Shown here piece by piece: positions 1-10,181 of a stretch of 64,000 nucleotides of DNA; the first letter of the stretch is position 1, and each line of letters begins with the position of its first letter. Under the pieces are notes generated by a model. The model was not told where the DNA came from, made no database searches, and saw only the letters and a program-made list of their open reading frames with translations. The DNA is from Bifidobacteriaceae bacterium UBA2724 (GTDB lineage: Bacteria > Actinomycetota > Actinomycetes > Actinomycetales > Bifidobacteriaceae): NCBI GenBank assembly GCA_002353815.1, contig DEKK01000012.1, forward strand, positions 210,970-274,969. Direction: 5' to 3'. Made by a program: the position numbers and the translations under genes.

Positions 1-914
1 AATGTCTGCTGCGATTGGTCAGCCTGCTGATACGGCTGAGCGCCCTGCTGGTACGTCGGCTGCGGCTGCACGACCTGCTGAGGCTGAGCCGCCTGCTGGT
101 ACTGCTGTCCATACTGCTGTTCATACGACTGCGCCTGCTGTGCATAACCTTGCTGGGCATATTGCTGCTGCCCTGGCTGTGCATAGACTGCGTTCTGCGC
201 GGGAGCATATCCCGGATTCTGCGGGTACTGCCCAGGCATGCCAGGCTGCTGGTACGGGGCCGGCATGCCAGGGGCGACGCCGGCAGGATACGCCGGTTGC
301 TTCTTGCGATTGGCCATGACGACGATGAGGATCACCACGCCGATCACGACGAGCAGGAGCACGACAATAACGATGACGGACGCGACCGACATGCCGGTTG
401 CGCCGTTTTCATAATCCTCGGCGAACTGCTTGGCGGCATCGGGGTCCGACTGGGTCGCGACGAGGAGCAAATACGAGTCGTCCTTGACAACTGCCATGTA
501 GTACCCGCTATATTCGAACGAGATGCCATTATCGCCGATGCTATCGCTCGTGGCGCCGAGCCAGCCAGAAACCTCGAAGGTGCTCTGGATGCTGCTGTAT
601 GCGCTGGAAACATCGTCGGCGGTGTCCATGGAGAGCAGGACGGCGTAGATACCACTGCCGCTCTCGTCACCGGCAATGATACAGCCTCTCGAGGAGGGCT
701 GGCTTGACGGCAATCCATCCAGCACCTGATCGCACTGGTCGTTGTCGGAGCTCTCCACGACCGCCAGGTCGTTCTTGTTTGCAAGGTTTCTGAATTTGCT
801 CTCAGGCGTGCTTCCGCACGCCGCAAGCGACAGCACCATCGCGCACGACAGCAGAAGCAACGCTACGATGCGAACCAGTTGTCGGCCAGCTCCCTTGGTA
901 TAACCGATTTTCAT
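1..914 (-). CDS. Lipoprotein with C-terminal transmembrane segment and Gln/Pro-rich tail (partial, runs off the left edge)
   Basis: An open frame starts at the ATG at 914 and has no stop before base 1, so the C-terminus is missing. The N-terminus is a lipoprotein signal peptide with lipobox LAAC (Cys33). Residues about 34-175 form an extracellular domain with two cysteines (61 and 78) around a CDQVLDG motif. Residues 176-200 form one strong transmembrane helix. The rest is a low-complexity tail of Gln, Pro, Tyr and Ala that should lie in the cytoplasm. Polypurine GAGAGAAGAGAGG stands just upstream of the start. The ectodomain aligns by eye with that of the gene at 1354-2121, so the two are paralogues. 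A lipid anchor plus a helix in one protein is unusual. Molecular function is unknown. Confidence 0.75.
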   Translation of the reverse strand, partial: MKIGYTKGAGRQLVRIVALLLLSCAMVLSLAACGSTPESKFRNLANKNDLAVVESSDNDQCDQVLDGLPSSQPSSRGCIIAGDESGSGIYAVLLSMDTADDVSSAYSSIQSTFEVSGWLGATSDSIGDNGISFEYSGYYMAVVKDDSYLLLVATQSDPDAAKQFAEDYENGATGMSVASVIVIVVLLLVVIGVVILIVVMANRKKQPAYPAGVAPGMPAPYQQPGMPGQYPQNPGYAPAQNAVYAQPGQQQYAQQGYAQQAQSYEQQYGQQYQQAAQPQQVVQPQPTYQQGAQPYQQADQSQQT

Positions 915-1353
915 TGTGATACCCTCTCTTCTCTCTATCTTCTCTCTATGGTCCCCAGTGAAAGAAAACGCACTCTCAGCGGAGAGCGGGAGCCTCGGCA
1001 CGAACCAATGCTTGGGGCAGTCCGCAATCCTGTATGCGAAGGCAACCAATAGGGCAATTCTACATCCGGAAAGACACGACCCGTCCGCTTGTTCCGATGC
1101 AGAAATGAACATCAAGACAACTCCCCGGCTCACAGTGGGGGTCCTGTGCCACCGCAAGAACCCCGGGCCCGGTTCAGCCAATGGCGCGCGGTGCGCCCCA
1201 TGCGGACGTCTGGGGCACCGCTCGCACCATGTCGTCTGATGCGGGCGGCGGATAAAAAAGGACGCCGGGCAGAGCCGGCGCCCTATGAGTCACCGCGCCG
1301 CGCGATGACAATCATTCATTCACGCGGGGCGCGGCGCGACGGCAGGCAGCGTG
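915..1353. other. Intergenic region, 439 bp
   Basis: No gene is supported here. It holds the upstream region of the lipoprotein gene starting at 914, including a short direct repeat of CTCTCTAT-type sequence at about 925-951 that supplies its polypurine leader on the minus strand. It also holds the terminator of the next gene at 1255-1284. Several GC-rich hairpins (around 1150-1230) are present, but I see no conserved motif in them. Confidence 0.5.
1255..1284 (-). terminator. Rho-independent terminator of the 1354-2121 lipoprotein gene
   Basis: On the minus strand a 9-bp GC stem (GGGCGCCGG pairing with CCGGCGTCC, one G-U pair) with a 6-nt loop is followed by six T residues. It lies about 70 nt after the stop codon of the upstream gene. 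Confidence 0.85.
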
Positions 1354-2121
1354 TCACTGCTGGTTCGGATTCTGCTGCTGGACAGGAGCAGCCGGAGCCG
1401 GAGCGGCGGAAGCGGGTTGCACGGGCTGAGCCTGCTGCATGGGCTGAGCCGGAACGGGCTGGCCCTGGGCGTACTGCACCGGCGCCATCGGCATCGGCTG
1501 GCCCGGGACGGCAGGCGCGGCGGGCTTGCGATTCTTCATCACCAGCACGACCGCCACGGCGATTGCTACAAGCACCAGCACGACCACGAGGACAATCACA
1601 CCGGCATTGCTCTTCTTCTGGAACTTCTTGATGAGTTCCTTGGCCTGTTCGATGTTGTTGTCACCCTCAGCTTCCACATAAAGGGCAGCGGAGCCGTTGA
1701 AAATATATGCATAGTACGCGTCGTCCTTGGTGTATTCAAGGCCGATGCTCAGTTCGTTGACATCGCTGTAGTCAGTGTCGTGGTCCGCCTCGACCATATC
1801 GGAATGGATTTTGTTCTCGACGTCGTGCTGGACTTTCTCGGAATCGTCCTTGTCGAAAACAGAGATAGAAGCATAAATGTAATTGTCGTCGTCGGATTCG
1901 TACACCGATGCGCATTCGGATGGCTTGTCGCCATCCAAAATCTCGTTGCACTTGTCACCGGTATCGTCGGTGACGTCCCAACCATTGCCGTCCGCGAACT
2001 CCGTGAAAGTGTCGATCTCATTGCCGGAACCGCATCCCGTCAAGGCAACGGATCCGAACAGAGCCAAAAGAACGGCCACGGCAAGGGCCGCATAACGATG
2101 GCGTACGCCATTTTTCCTCAT
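1354..2121 (-). CDS. Lipoprotein with C-terminal transmembrane segment and Pro/Gln/Ala-rich tail
   Basis: The protein has 255 residues. The signal peptide ends in lipobox LTGC (Cys30). An acidic extracellular domain follows (about 31-170) with cysteines at 58 and 70 flanking a CNEILDG motif, then a transmembrane helix at 173-195 and a Pro/Ala/Gln-rich cytoplasmic tail. I chose the ATG at 2121 because the TCACAATG context and AGAGA ribosome-binding site match those of the paralogue at 914. In-frame starts at 2139 (ATG) and 2163 (TTG) are possible. The shared double-Cys and LDG motifs, and the Tyr-rich strand before the helix, show that it is a paralogue of the 1-914 gene. It forms its own transcription unit with a terminator at 1255. 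Function is unknown; surface sensing or envelope interaction is a guess. Confidence 0.8.
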   Translation of the reverse strand: MRKNGVRHRYAALAVAVLLALFGSVALTGCGSGNEIDTFTEFADGNGWDVTDDTGDKCNEILDGDKPSECASVYESDDDNYIYASISVFDKDDSEKVQHDVENKIHSDMVEADHDTDYSDVNELSIGLEYTKDDAYYAYIFNGSAALYVEAEGDNNIEQAKELIKKFQKKSNAGVIVLVVVLVLVAIAVAVVLVMKNRKPAAPAVPGQPMPMAPVQYAQGQPVPAQPMQQAQPVQPASAAPAPAAPVQQQNPNQQ

Positions 2122-2512
2122 TGTGAATCTCTCATTCATCGTCGATTCTCTCTTTCGTGACAATCCAGACGCGACACCGCCTGTTGAGTTGAGACATGCC
2201 CATCTCGCTTACGGTTAATGTCGCTCATAAGATACCGCGGGGAGCCGACTTGGGCTCCGGACCCCGGCCAGGAATCTCCCCCTCCGGGGTCTCCGGATCG
2301 GCGCATGGTCCCCTTCTGCGCTCTGGGACCAATGGGAAAACCGTTGGACGGTGGACAGCAATCCGTCCATCGCCCAACGGATGATCATGTGACGTCGGAC
2401 GCCGCACACGGCATGGGGTGCGCCGCCGCCCCGGAATGCCACAGCCCCGGAATGCCACGGCCCTGAAACCCACGGAGCCGTGGCGAGGCGGTGAGGCGAT
2501 GCGATTCGACGC
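2122..2512. other. Intergenic region, 391 bp, with hairpins
   Basis: No gene is supported. It contains an imperfect GC-rich inverted repeat at about 2250-2297 (CCGGA/ACCCCGG arms), a tandem pair of CCCCGGAATGCCAC sequences at 2429-2458, and an 8-bp stem (GCCACGGC/GCCGTGGC) at about 2452-2483. That stem follows the stop of the 2513-5545 gene and probably helps end its transcript, although no T-run follows. Confidence 0.4.
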
Positions 2513-5500
2513 TCACTTCTTGCTGGGGAAATACACGCCCTTCATCGAGAACACGTTCTTGGAAACCGACTTCTTCTTGGCCTGTTCGACCAGTTCCTTG
2601 CGGCGCTCCTTGGAAATGCCATGGGAAGAGATGACGTCGTCCTGTTCCGTGCCATCGTCGTGCGCGGCGTCTGCCGCGCCTTCGCCGGCAGCGGCATCCG
2701 TTGCGGCCTGGGCGTCGGCTGACGGTTTCGAGGATGCAGGAGTAGCCGCATGCTTGTCCTGGGCATCGTCCAGATACTGGTTTCGCAATGCCGGCGGCAC
2801 GAACACCTGTCCGGGCTCGGTGCCGAACAGCTGCTTCGTGTTCGTCGTGTCGAGGCTCGTGACGATGGGAGCGGCCTCCGCCGGCTGGTGCAGGACCTCA
2901 CCACCACCGGGCTCGGCGGACTCAGCGTAACGCACCGAGCCGGGAGCCTCCTGCCCCATCAGGGGGCGGGGGCTCTGGCCGCTGAGTCGCACGTCGTTCG
3001 GATGGGAGGCCGGGGTCACGCCTGGCACACGTTCGGGGGCGCCGGCTGCGTAAGTGGGCGCCGCCGGCTGGTGCGCCTGCAGATCATGACGCTGTGCGAC
3101 GGCCGATGGCATGACGCGCCGCTGCATGGGATTCGCGCCGGCCCGGTCGCTGTCGTCGCGATAGCCGTGGCGCGGTCGCACCGATGTCTCGGCCAGATCC
3201 GCCGCGAACTCAGGATCGGCCACCGGCATGAAGTTCGCATGTTCGCGCTCAATCCGATATGCCTCTTGCGCGCGTTCCATCGGGGTGAGATCGCGGTCCT
3301 GCGGAGCCAGCGGGTGCGGGGAACGCAGTGGCTCGGACGGCACCGACATATGCGGATTCACCGGCCGCTGCGCGGTGTGGGGCGCCTGGGCGCCGACGGC
3401 CCGTGACCCCTGGGGCACCGACATATGCGGGTTGGCGATCACTTGCTGGCTGGCGGCCGTATGTGCAGCCTGCGCCGGACGCTGTGGCTGCGCGGCGGCC
3501 GCGGGGATACGATACGGCGGCAGAACGCCGGTATCGTCACTCAGATCCTGTGCGGTTGCCGTATCATGTGCGGCTCCATCAGCGGAACCGGGAACCGACG
3601 AAGCCCGGCGAACGCTCTCACCACGGGGAGAGGTCTGGGCCTGAGGCACCGGATTCGCCACTTGGGACGCAGTGTTCGCACCGTGCGGGGCCGGCATCTG
3701 AGCCGTCGGCGCCCCATCCTGCGGCGCAGGCTGGGGCGCCGCAGCGACAGCGGCCTGCCCAGGCGCGGGATTCGCCGACGCCTGAGGCGCCGCAGTGGCG
3801 AACTTCGGCATCGAAGCGCCCTTCGGAGCCTTGGCAGGGACGGAGGCGAAACGGGGCATCGCGGTCTGCGGCTGTTCCGTCGCAGCAGGCATCTGCATGA
3901 CGGCCGGCTGCGGCATCACGGCGGGCTTGGGAGCCGGTTCCGAAGCGGGCGCGGCGACGGGCTGCTGCACGTCGACCTGCTGAGCTGCAGCGGAAGCCGG
4001 AGCGCCATGCGCCTGCATCATCACCGGTTGCGACGCGATGTTCCCGTAGTAATCATCCTGCTGAGACTCTTGTTCATGGGACGTCTGCTGTGGCTGTTCC
4101 ACCTTCCGGGGGTTCTCGGCCGGCGCGGCGCTCTGAGGCATGGCGCTCTGAGGCATGGTGCCAGGCTGCTCGTTTCCCCAGGCGGGCTGCGCCGCGGGCT
4201 GCGGCTGCGCGCCCTGACGCATGGCGGAGAAATTCGGATTCGCCATCTGCAGCTGTGCGATCATGGCCTGGGCGGCATCGTCCTGCGGCGCATTGGCGGC
4301 CGCCGGAGTGCCGACGGCAGGCTGCTGCCACGGGGATGCGGCGGCAGGCGCCGGTGCCGGTGCCATGGCAGGAGACGTGACGGGGGCGGCCGCGGGCTGT
4401 CCGGCCGGCTGCGGCGCAGGTGCGTTCTGGGCCGCCGGGGCCTGCTCCGGCTGGTCGAACAAAGACCCATGCCTCTGGTGCTTGCGGCGCTCTTCCTCTT
4501 CGGCCTTCAGCTGGTCTTCATAACGCTTCTGTTCCACGGCCTGAGTCTCGGCGATCGTCTGCGCGTTGACGGAAACGCCGATACCCGTAGTACGGGAGCG
4601 GAAATCATCCCTGCCTTCGTTACGCACATCCGCGATGTGCTGCGCCTCGGCCTGGAGCACGGGATCCGGATGGAACTCTGTGGCATCGTCGACCGGGGCC
4701 ACGGTGCCCAAGGGGCGAAGCCCTTGCTGCGCCAGCCTCCTCCTCGCGGCCGCGGGGTCGCTCTGCGGATTGTCCGGCATGTAGGAACGATCGGAGTCGA
4801 ACTGCTCGACGTCGTCGCCTTCAGAGGATTCACGCTGTTTCTTGCCAGCGGACTTCGCTTCGGAACGGCGCCCGAAGAAAGCGCGGATGCTCTGGAACAG
4901 CTTCACGACGACGAACACGACGAGAGCCAGGACCACCAAGGCCATCACGACTCGGGCGATGATCTCCTTCGGCTCCTGCACGAACCCGAGCTGGGTCAGC
5001 AGCGAATTCAGACTATCCGCGCTCCCCTTGTACGCTCCGATGACCATCGCGGTGCCCTCGGCCGCCATATACACGATCGTGTCGCCGGACTGGATGGTTG
5101 AGATCTCGGCGCCGCCCGAGTACTTCGTGTTCACCGCGGCCCCGCTGCCCGCCAGGGCAAACAGCTGCTCGACGGAGGCTTTCGACGTCGCCGCGTCCTG
5201 CGGGCTATCGAAATTCACGAAATGGGCGCCGGAGCCATCGGAACCGGTGGCGCTTTTGCTGGCGGTGATGCCCACAACCCCATCGGGGGCGGACACGTCC
5301 GACACATCGTAGCCCGCTTCGTTCATCACGGTGTCGAACAGGTCTTTGTCGGCGACGACGCTGAATTTCGGCACGTTGATGCCGTTGAAAACATCGACGA
5401 TGTTCCTGCCCGTTTTCACAGGCGCGTCGTTCGTACCAGCCACCGGCAGCATCGCGGACACTGCCGCCAGTGCCACGATGACGCACGCCGCTGCGATGCC

Positions 5501-5545
5501 CGCAATGCTCTTCAGAGCCCATCTATCCCATCTCATGTGATGCAT
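2513..5545 (-). CDS. Two-helix membrane protein with an ~800-residue disordered Pro/Ala/Gln-rich cytoplasmic region
   Basis: The protein has 1,010 residues. A membrane helix at about 11-33 leads to an extracellular domain (about 38-193), a second helix (195-216), then roughly 790 residues of low-complexity Ala/Pro/Gln/Met sequence with repeated short motifs such as NPHMSVP (twice). The end is basic (KKKSVSKNVF and a terminal KGVYFPSKK). The ATG at 5545 has the best ribosome-binding site (GAGAGG, 6 nt away); an in-frame GTG at 5596 is less likely. The ectodomain end (a YMAAEGTAMVIGAY-like strand followed by a Leu-rich helix) recalls the two lipoproteins to its left, so the three look like one expanded family. 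I do not recognise a named family. The long tail may bind cytoplasmic partners, which is inference. Confidence 0.7.
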   Translation of the reverse strand: MHHMRWDRWALKSIAGIAAACVIVALAAVSAMLPVAGTNDAPVKTGRNIVDVFNGINVPKFSVVADKDLFDTVMNEAGYDVSDVSAPDGVVGITASKSATGSDGSGAHFVNFDSPQDAATSKASVEQLFALAGSGAAVNTKYSGGAEISTIQSGDTIVYMAAEGTAMVIGAYKGSADSLNSLLTQLGFVQEPKEIIARVVMALVVLALVVFVVVKLFQSIRAFFGRRSEAKSAGKKQRESSEGDDVEQFDSDRSYMPDNPQSDPAAARRRLAQQGLRPLGTVAPVDDATEFHPDPVLQAEAQHIADVRNEGRDDFRSRTTGIGVSVNAQTIAETQAVEQKRYEDQLKAEEEERRKHQRHGSLFDQPEQAPAAQNAPAPQPAGQPAAAPVTSPAMAPAPAPAAASPWQQPAVGTPAAANAPQDDAAQAMIAQLQMANPNFSAMRQGAQPQPAAQPAWGNEQPGTMPQSAMPQSAAPAENPRKVEQPQQTSHEQESQQDDYYGNIASQPVMMQAHGAPASAAAQQVDVQQPVAAPASEPAPKPAVMPQPAVMQMPAATEQPQTAMPRFASVPAKAPKGASMPKFATAAPQASANPAPGQAAVAAAPQPAPQDGAPTAQMPAPHGANTASQVANPVPQAQTSPRGESVRRASSVPGSADGAAHDTATAQDLSDDTGVLPPYRIPAAAAQPQRPAQAAHTAASQQVIANPHMSVPQGSRAVGAQAPHTAQRPVNPHMSVPSEPLRSPHPLAPQDRDLTPMERAQEAYRIEREHANFMPVADPEFAADLAETSVRPRHGYRDDSDRAGANPMQRRVMPSAVAQRHDLQAHQPAAPTYAAGAPERVPGVTPASHPNDVRLSGQSPRPLMGQEAPGSVRYAESAEPGGGEVLHQPAEAAPIVTSLDTTNTKQLFGTEPGQVFVPPALRNQYLDDAQDKHAATPASSKPSADAQAATDAAAGEGAADAAHDDGTEQDDVISSHGISKERRKELVEQAKKKSVSKNVFSMKGVYFPSKK

Positions 5546-5725
5546 GGTGTTCCTCTCCCATGGAAACATCCAGCGCGCCCGCGACCACTGTGACACGAAC
5601 GCACCGGAACGAGTTAGTCTCCCTAAGCTAACAGTATTTTATCCCAGCTTCCCAATGGCGAAAAATCGTTCACATTTTGGGACGTTAGCTCAGGGAAACA
5701 CCCGTTTGCATTCGTTGCGCAACCT

Positions 5726-7207
5726 TCAGTTCAGTGATCCCGTCGGCTTATATGCACTGCCATCCGACGTGGACGAGGCGAATGCAGACGCTGCGTCGAC
5801 CGCATCCTGGGCGGCGGCGATCTGCTCCTGCACGCGCACGTACGCGGTGCCGCCCTTCCCCTTGCGGGAATCGACGGACCCTTGGGTGCTCAGCACCTCG
5901 CGCACCTGCGGCGACACGTCGGCGGGCAGGAACTGCGCGAAGGTCGTCGCGAAGTCGTCGTCCGTCAGATCCCACAGTTCCACGCCGCGAGATTCCGCGA
6001 GCTTGACGCATGCGCCCGACAGCTCGTGGGCGTGGCGGAACGGCACGCCTTTCTTGACCAGCCATTCGGCGATGTCGGTGGCCAGCGCGAAGCCCGTCGG
6101 GGCCTCCTCTTCCAAACGCTTGTCATCGAACACCATGGTGCGCACCATGCCGGTGAATGCCGGCAGGATCGTCTCGAGCTGGCCCACCTGGTCGAACACG
6201 GCCTCTTTGTCTTCTTGCAGATCGCGCGCATAGGCGGTGGGAAGCCCCTTGAGCGTGGCGAGCAGGCCCGTGAGGTCGCCGATCATGCGGCCGGCCTTGC
6301 CGCGCGTGAGCTCGGCGATGTCGGGGTTCTTCTTCTGCGGCATGATCGAGGAACCGGTGGAATACGCGTCGTCAAGCTTGACAAAGGCGAATTCCTGGGT
6401 GTTCCAGATGATGATCTCTTCCGACATGCGAGACAGGTCGACGCCAATCATGGCCGCGACGAAAGCGAACTCGGCCACGACGTCGCGCGACGAGGTGCCG
6501 TCTATGGAATTGTCGGTGACGCGCGAGAAACCGAGCTCCGTGGCGACCTGCTGGGGATCGAGCCCCAGGGTGTTGCCCGCGAGCGCGCCGGATCCGTACG
6601 GGCTGGCGTCGGCGCGCGCATCCCAGTCGCTGAGGCGCTGCACGTCGCGCAGCAGCGGCCAGGCGTGGGCCATGAGCTGGTGCGCGAGCAGCACCGGCTG
6701 GGCGTGCTGCATGTGGGTGCGGCCGGGCATCGCGGTGTGGCCGGCTTTCTTGGACTGGTCGATGAGCGCCTCGACGAGATTCAGCAGAAGCCCTGCGATG
6801 GTGCGGGAATGACGGCGCAGCCACATGCGGATCAGGCAGGCGATCTGGTCGTTGCGGGAGCGTCCGGCGCGCAGTTTGCCGCCGAGCTCGTCGCCTGCGA
6901 TGTCGAGCAGGCCGCGTTCCAGTGCCGTCGCCTCGTCCTCGTCGGCTTCGATGGGCGCGAATTCGCCGGAATCCACACGGCGCTGGAGTTCGTCGAGCGC
7001 GGCTTCCATGCGGGTGAGCTCATCGGCGCTCAGGTGCCCTGCGCGGCCGAGCGCACGCGCGTGGGCGCGCGAGCCGGCGATGTCGTCATCGGCGAGGATC
7101 CAGTCGAATTGAGTGGATTTGCTGAGCTTGGCCAGTTCCGGGGATGGGCCGGAGCTGAAACGGCCTCCCCACAGTGCGATTCCGTCGTCGGATTCGTTCT
7201 TTGTCAT
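5726..7207 (-). CDS. argH: Argininosuccinate lyase
   Basis: It cleaves argininosuccinate into arginine and fumarate, the last step of arginine synthesis, in the cytoplasm. The 493-residue product is of normal family length. The fumarase/aspartase signature [12 protein letters not shown] is at 285-296, and the conserved THMQHAQP segment at 164-171. The ATG at 7207 was chosen because GGGAGGAC lies just upstream and the homologous N-terminus (LWGGRF) begins there; the frame stays open for 37 more codons without family similarity. It is the last gene of the arg cluster, separated from argG by a terminator at about 7305-7335, so it probably has its own promoter or relies on readthrough. Confidence 0.97.
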   Translation of the reverse strand: MTKNESDDGIALWGGRFSSGPSPELAKLSKSTQFDWILADDDIAGSRAHARALGRAGHLSADELTRMEAALDELQRRVDSGEFAPIEADEDEATALERGLLDIAGDELGGKLRAGRSRNDQIACLIRMWLRRHSRTIAGLLLNLVEALIDQSKKAGHTAMPGRTHMQHAQPVLLAHQLMAHAWPLLRDVQRLSDWDARADASPYGSGALAGNTLGLDPQQVATELGFSRVTDNSIDGTSSRDVVAEFAFVAAMIGVDLSRMSEEIIIWNTQEFAFVKLDDAYSTGSSIMPQKKNPDIAELTRGKAGRMIGDLTGLLATLKGLPTAYARDLQEDKEAVFDQVGQLETILPAFTGMVRTMVFDDKRLEEEAPTGFALATDIAEWLVKKGVPFRHAHELSGACVKLAESRGVELWDLTDDDFATTFAQFLPADVSPQVREVLSTQGSVDSRKGKGGTAYVRVQEQIAAAQDAVDAASAFASSTSDGSAYKPTGSLN

Positions 7208-7302
7208 ATGTCCTCCCTGGCCGGGCCGATGGGCGCCGTTGCACGCAGTGATGCGCCGTGGAGCCGTGACCCGGGAACGAAGATGGTGGTTGCTAAGAAA
7301 GA

Positions 7303-7336
7303 CAATGCGCCGCCCCATGGACGAGGCGGCGCATCA
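7303..7336 (-). terminator. Terminator between argG and argH
   Basis: A 10-bp perfect stem (ATGCGCCGCC with GGCGGCGCAT) closes a loop of about 10 nt and is followed on the minus strand by T-rich TGTCTTTCTT. It begins right after the argG stop codon. Confidence 0.75.
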
Positions 7337-7344
7337 TGTCAGGT

Positions 7345-8583
7345 TCACTCGACGGTGTTCTCGGGCACCTCGATGCCGTTGCCGAACTTCACGTCGCGGG
7401 CCGCAGCGACCTTGCTCGGCAGGCCGTAGATCTCGATGAAGCCGACCGAGGCGTGCTGGTCGAAGGTATCGCCGGAATCGTAGGTGGCCAGCTTGTAGTC
7501 ATACAGCGAGCTGTCGGAACGACGGCCGGTCACGACGGCGCGGCCGCCATGGAGGACCATGCGGATCTCGCCGGACACGTACTTCTGGGTGTCTTCGATG
7601 AAGGCGTTGAGCGAATGCACGGCGGGCGAATACCACTGTGCGTCGTAGACGAGCTCGCCCCAGCGCTTGTCGATGTCGCGCTTGATCCGGTGCTGCTCGC
7701 GTTCGAGGCAGCAGTTCTCGAGCTCCTGGTGGGCGGTGATGAGGGCGACGGCACCCGGGGCTTCGTACAGCTCGCGGGACTTGATGCCGACGAGTCGGTC
7801 CTCGATGAGGTCGATGCGGCCGATGCCCTGGGCGCCGGCACGGCGGTTCATCTCTTCGATTGCTTCGAGCGGGGTCACGTCGCGGCCGTCGATCTTGACG
7901 GGGACGCCCTGCTTGAACTCGATGGTGACCTCGTCCTCGACCGGCGGGAACGCCGGGTCGTCGGTGTAGGAATAGACGTCCTTGGTCGGGCCGTTCCACG
8001 GGTCCTCCAGGTAGCCGGTCTCGATGGCGCGGCCCCAGACGTTCTGGTCGATGGAGTACGGGGACTTCTCGGTCTGCTCGATCGGCAGCTTGTGGTCCTG
8101 CGCGTACTTGATCTCGACGTCGCGGGTCAGCTGCAGGTCACGGATTGGGCTGATGGCCTTGAGGGTCGGGTCGATGGACTGGATGGACACCTCGAAACGC
8201 ACCTGGTCGTTGCCCTTGCCGGTGCAGCCATGCGCGATGGTGTCGGCGCCGAACTGGTGGGCGGCGCGCACGAGGTGCTTGGTGATGAGCGGGCGCGAGA
8301 TGGCGGACACGAGCGGGTACACGCCTTCGTACATGGCGTTGGCCTTGAGGGCCATCATGCAGTACTCGTTGGCGAACTCGTTGCGGGCGTCGACCACGTA
8401 GGCTTCGACGGCGCCGCATGCGAGTGCGCGGGCCTTGACGGTTTCGAGGCTTTCGCCGCCCTGGCCGACGTCAAGGGAGACTGCGACGACGTCCTTGCCG
8501 GTGCGCTCCTTGAGATACGGGATGGCGACGGAGGTGTCGAGGCCTCCTGAATATGCCAGCACGATGCGATTCTTGTCTGCCAT
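7345..8583 (-). CDS. argG: Argininosuccinate synthase
   Basis: It joins citrulline and aspartate, using ATP, to give argininosuccinate. The 412-residue product has the N-terminal ATP-pyrophosphatase P-loop AYSGGLDTS (10-18) and the conserved [13 protein letters not shown] substrate segment. The start is the ATG at 8583 with GAAAGG upstream. It lies 69 bp after argR in the same direction, so it may be read from the argC promoter or from a promoter in that gap. A terminator follows at once. Sequence and length are typical, with nothing odd. Confidence 0.97.
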   Translation of the reverse strand: MADKNRIVLAYSGGLDTSVAIPYLKERTGKDVVAVSLDVGQGGESLETVKARALACGAVEAYVVDARNEFANEYCMMALKANAMYEGVYPLVSAISRPLITKHLVRAAHQFGADTIAHGCTGKGNDQVRFEVSIQSIDPTLKAISPIRDLQLTRDVEIKYAQDHKLPIEQTEKSPYSIDQNVWGRAIETGYLEDPWNGPTKDVYSYTDDPAFPPVEDEVTIEFKQGVPVKIDGRDVTPLEAIEEMNRRAGAQGIGRIDLIEDRLVGIKSRELYEAPGAVALITAHQELENCCLEREQHRIKRDIDKRWGELVYDAQWYSPAVHSLNAFIEDTQKYVSGEIRMVLHGGRAVVTGRRSDSSLYDYKLATYDSGDTFDQHASVGFIEIYGLPSKVAAARDVKFGNGIEVPENTVE

Positions 8584-8652
8584 TGTGTGCCTTTCGATAG
8601 TGCCGCTTGCCGCGGCGTTTGTTGTGGCTTATTTTGAGTTTAGGCTATGCCG

Positions 8653-9210
8653 TCACGCTTTGTCGGGCGCGGCGGCGCTTCGCTGGTCGGAAGCGAGGCG
8701 CAGCAGCCATCGGACCGCCGCCTCGGCGCTGCGTTCGTCGGCTATAACCATCATGACGGTGTCGTCACCGGCGATGGTCCCGAGCACGGATTCGAGCGGT
8801 GCGCGGTCAAGCACGCTCCCAAGGTACTGCGCGGCACCGCTGGGCGTGTGGATGACCACGATGTTGCCCGCCGACGCCACCGAGACGATGAGTCCGGGCA
8901 GGATTTTCGACAGCTGCTGCGCATCTTTCGCCGACAGCTTGTCTGGGTTGTGTTTTCCCTCCCCCTCCGTTGCGGGTTCGGGAATCTCATAGGCGACGGT
9001 TCCGTCGGGACGGCGGGTCTTGACCGCGTGAAGCTCGTCCAGATCACGGCTCAGCGTGCTCTGGGTCACGTCAAGGCCTTCGCGCGACAGCACGTCGAGG
9101 AGCTGCTGCTGCGAGGTGATGACGGTGGTGAGCAATGCCTCCTCGATGACGCTCAGGCGCGCGGCCTTCGTCACGGGGCGGTGCATCGCGGCTTCAGACG
9201 GGTCGCTCAT
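8653..9210 (-). CDS. argR: Arginine repressor ArgR
   Basis: This is an arginine-responsive DNA-binding regulator that represses arginine synthesis genes. The 185-residue protein has an N-terminal winged-helix domain (about 20-90, including DVTQSTLSRDLDELHAVK) and the C-terminal oligomerisation/arginine-binding domain with the hallmark GTIAGDDT. The ATG at 9210 overlaps the argF stop codon (ATGA) and has GGGGGAG upstream, which fixes the start. Its place inside the operon it should control implies autoregulation through the ARG boxes at 15048-15081. A short Glu/Gly/Lys-rich insert (PATEGEGKHNPDK) lies between the two domains. Confidence 0.95.
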   Translation of the reverse strand: MSDPSEAAMHRPVTKAARLSVIEEALLTTVITSQQQLLDVLSREGLDVTQSTLSRDLDELHAVKTRRPDGTVAYEIPEPATEGEGKHNPDKLSAKDAQQLSKILPGLIVSVASAGNIVVIHTPSGAAQYLGSVLDRAPLESVLGTIAGDDTVMMVIADERSAEAAVRWLLRLASDQRSAAAPDKA

Positions 9211-10181
9211 GCGCACTCCCCCAGGAGAGACGGGTCGTCGCGCTGCCATGCGATGAGCCATGTCATGAGGGCCTTCTGCGCATGGAGGCGGTTCTCGGCT
9301 TCGTCCCAGACGACGGACTGCGACCCGTCGATGACGGACGGGGTGACTTCCTTGCCGCGGTATGCGGGCAGGCAGTGCTGGAACAGCGCGTCGGGCTTGG
9401 CGTACGACATGAGCTTGTCGTTGACCTGGTAATCCCAGAACGGCTTGGAGCGGATGGCGTATTCTGCCTCCTCGCCCATCGACACCCAGGTGTCGGTGAA
9501 CACACAGTCGGCGCCGTCCACGGCCTCGCGAGGATCGGTGGTGACGAGGATCCTTCCGCCGTTTTCGGCGGCGAGGCGCTTGGCGTCGGCGACGATGTCA
9601 GGGCGGGGAAGGTACCCCTGGGGGCCTGCCACTCGCACGTCCATGCCGGCCACCGCGCCTGCGAGCAGGTAGGAGTTCGACATGTTGTTGGCGGCGTCGC
9701 CGACATAGGCGATCGTCTTGTTCTCGAGCTCGTCCACGCCCCCGCGGAACTGCGCGATGGTGAGGAAGTCCGCGAGCACCTGGCACGGGTGGAAGTCGTC
9801 GGTGAGCGCATTGATCACCGGGACCGTGGCGTACTTGGCCATTTCCTCGACGCGGTCCTGGCCATAGGTGCGCCACACGAGCATGTATGCCATGCGGGTG
9901 AGCACACGGGCGGTGTCGGCGACCGGTTCACCACGGCCCAGCTGCGAGCTGGACTTGTCGATGACCAGCGGGTAGCCGCCGAGTTCGGCGACGCCGATGG
10001 AGAAGCTGGAACGCGTGCGGGTGCTGTTCTTGTCGAAAAGCACGGCAACTGCCTGCGGTCCGGCGAACGGCTGCGAATAGAAGCGGTTCTCGCGGAATTT
10101 CATGCCGAGCTTGAGGATCTGCTTCTGCTCTTCGTGATTGATGTCATCATCACGGAGCATGTGGCGCAGTTCTTTCGTCAT
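9207..10181 (-). CDS. argF: Ornithine carbamoyltransferase
   Basis: It transfers the carbamoyl group from carbamoyl phosphate to ornithine, giving citrulline. The 324-residue product carries the carbamoyl-phosphate-binding STRTR motif (53-57), HPCQ (131-134) and the C-terminal HCLPAYRG loop that binds ornithine. The start is the ATG at 10181 with AAAGAAG upstream. Its stop overlaps the argR start, which suggests translational coupling. A 142-bp gap separates it from argD. The biosynthetic setting supports argF rather than a catabolic arcB. Confidence 0.97.
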   Translation of the reverse strand: MTKELRHMLRDDDINHEEQKQILKLGMKFRENRFYSQPFAGPQAVAVLFDKNSTRTRSSFSIGVAELGGYPLVIDKSSSQLGRGEPVADTARVLTRMAYMLVWRTYGQDRVEEMAKYATVPVINALTDDFHPCQVLADFLTIAQFRGGVDELENKTIAYVGDAANNMSNSYLLAGAVAGMDVRVAGPQGYLPRPDIVADAKRLAAENGGRILVTTDPREAVDGADCVFTDTWVSMGEEAEYAIRSKPFWDYQVNDKLMSYAKPDALFQHCLPAYRGKEVTPSVIDGSQSVVWDEAENRLHAQKALMTWLIAWQRDDPSLLGECA

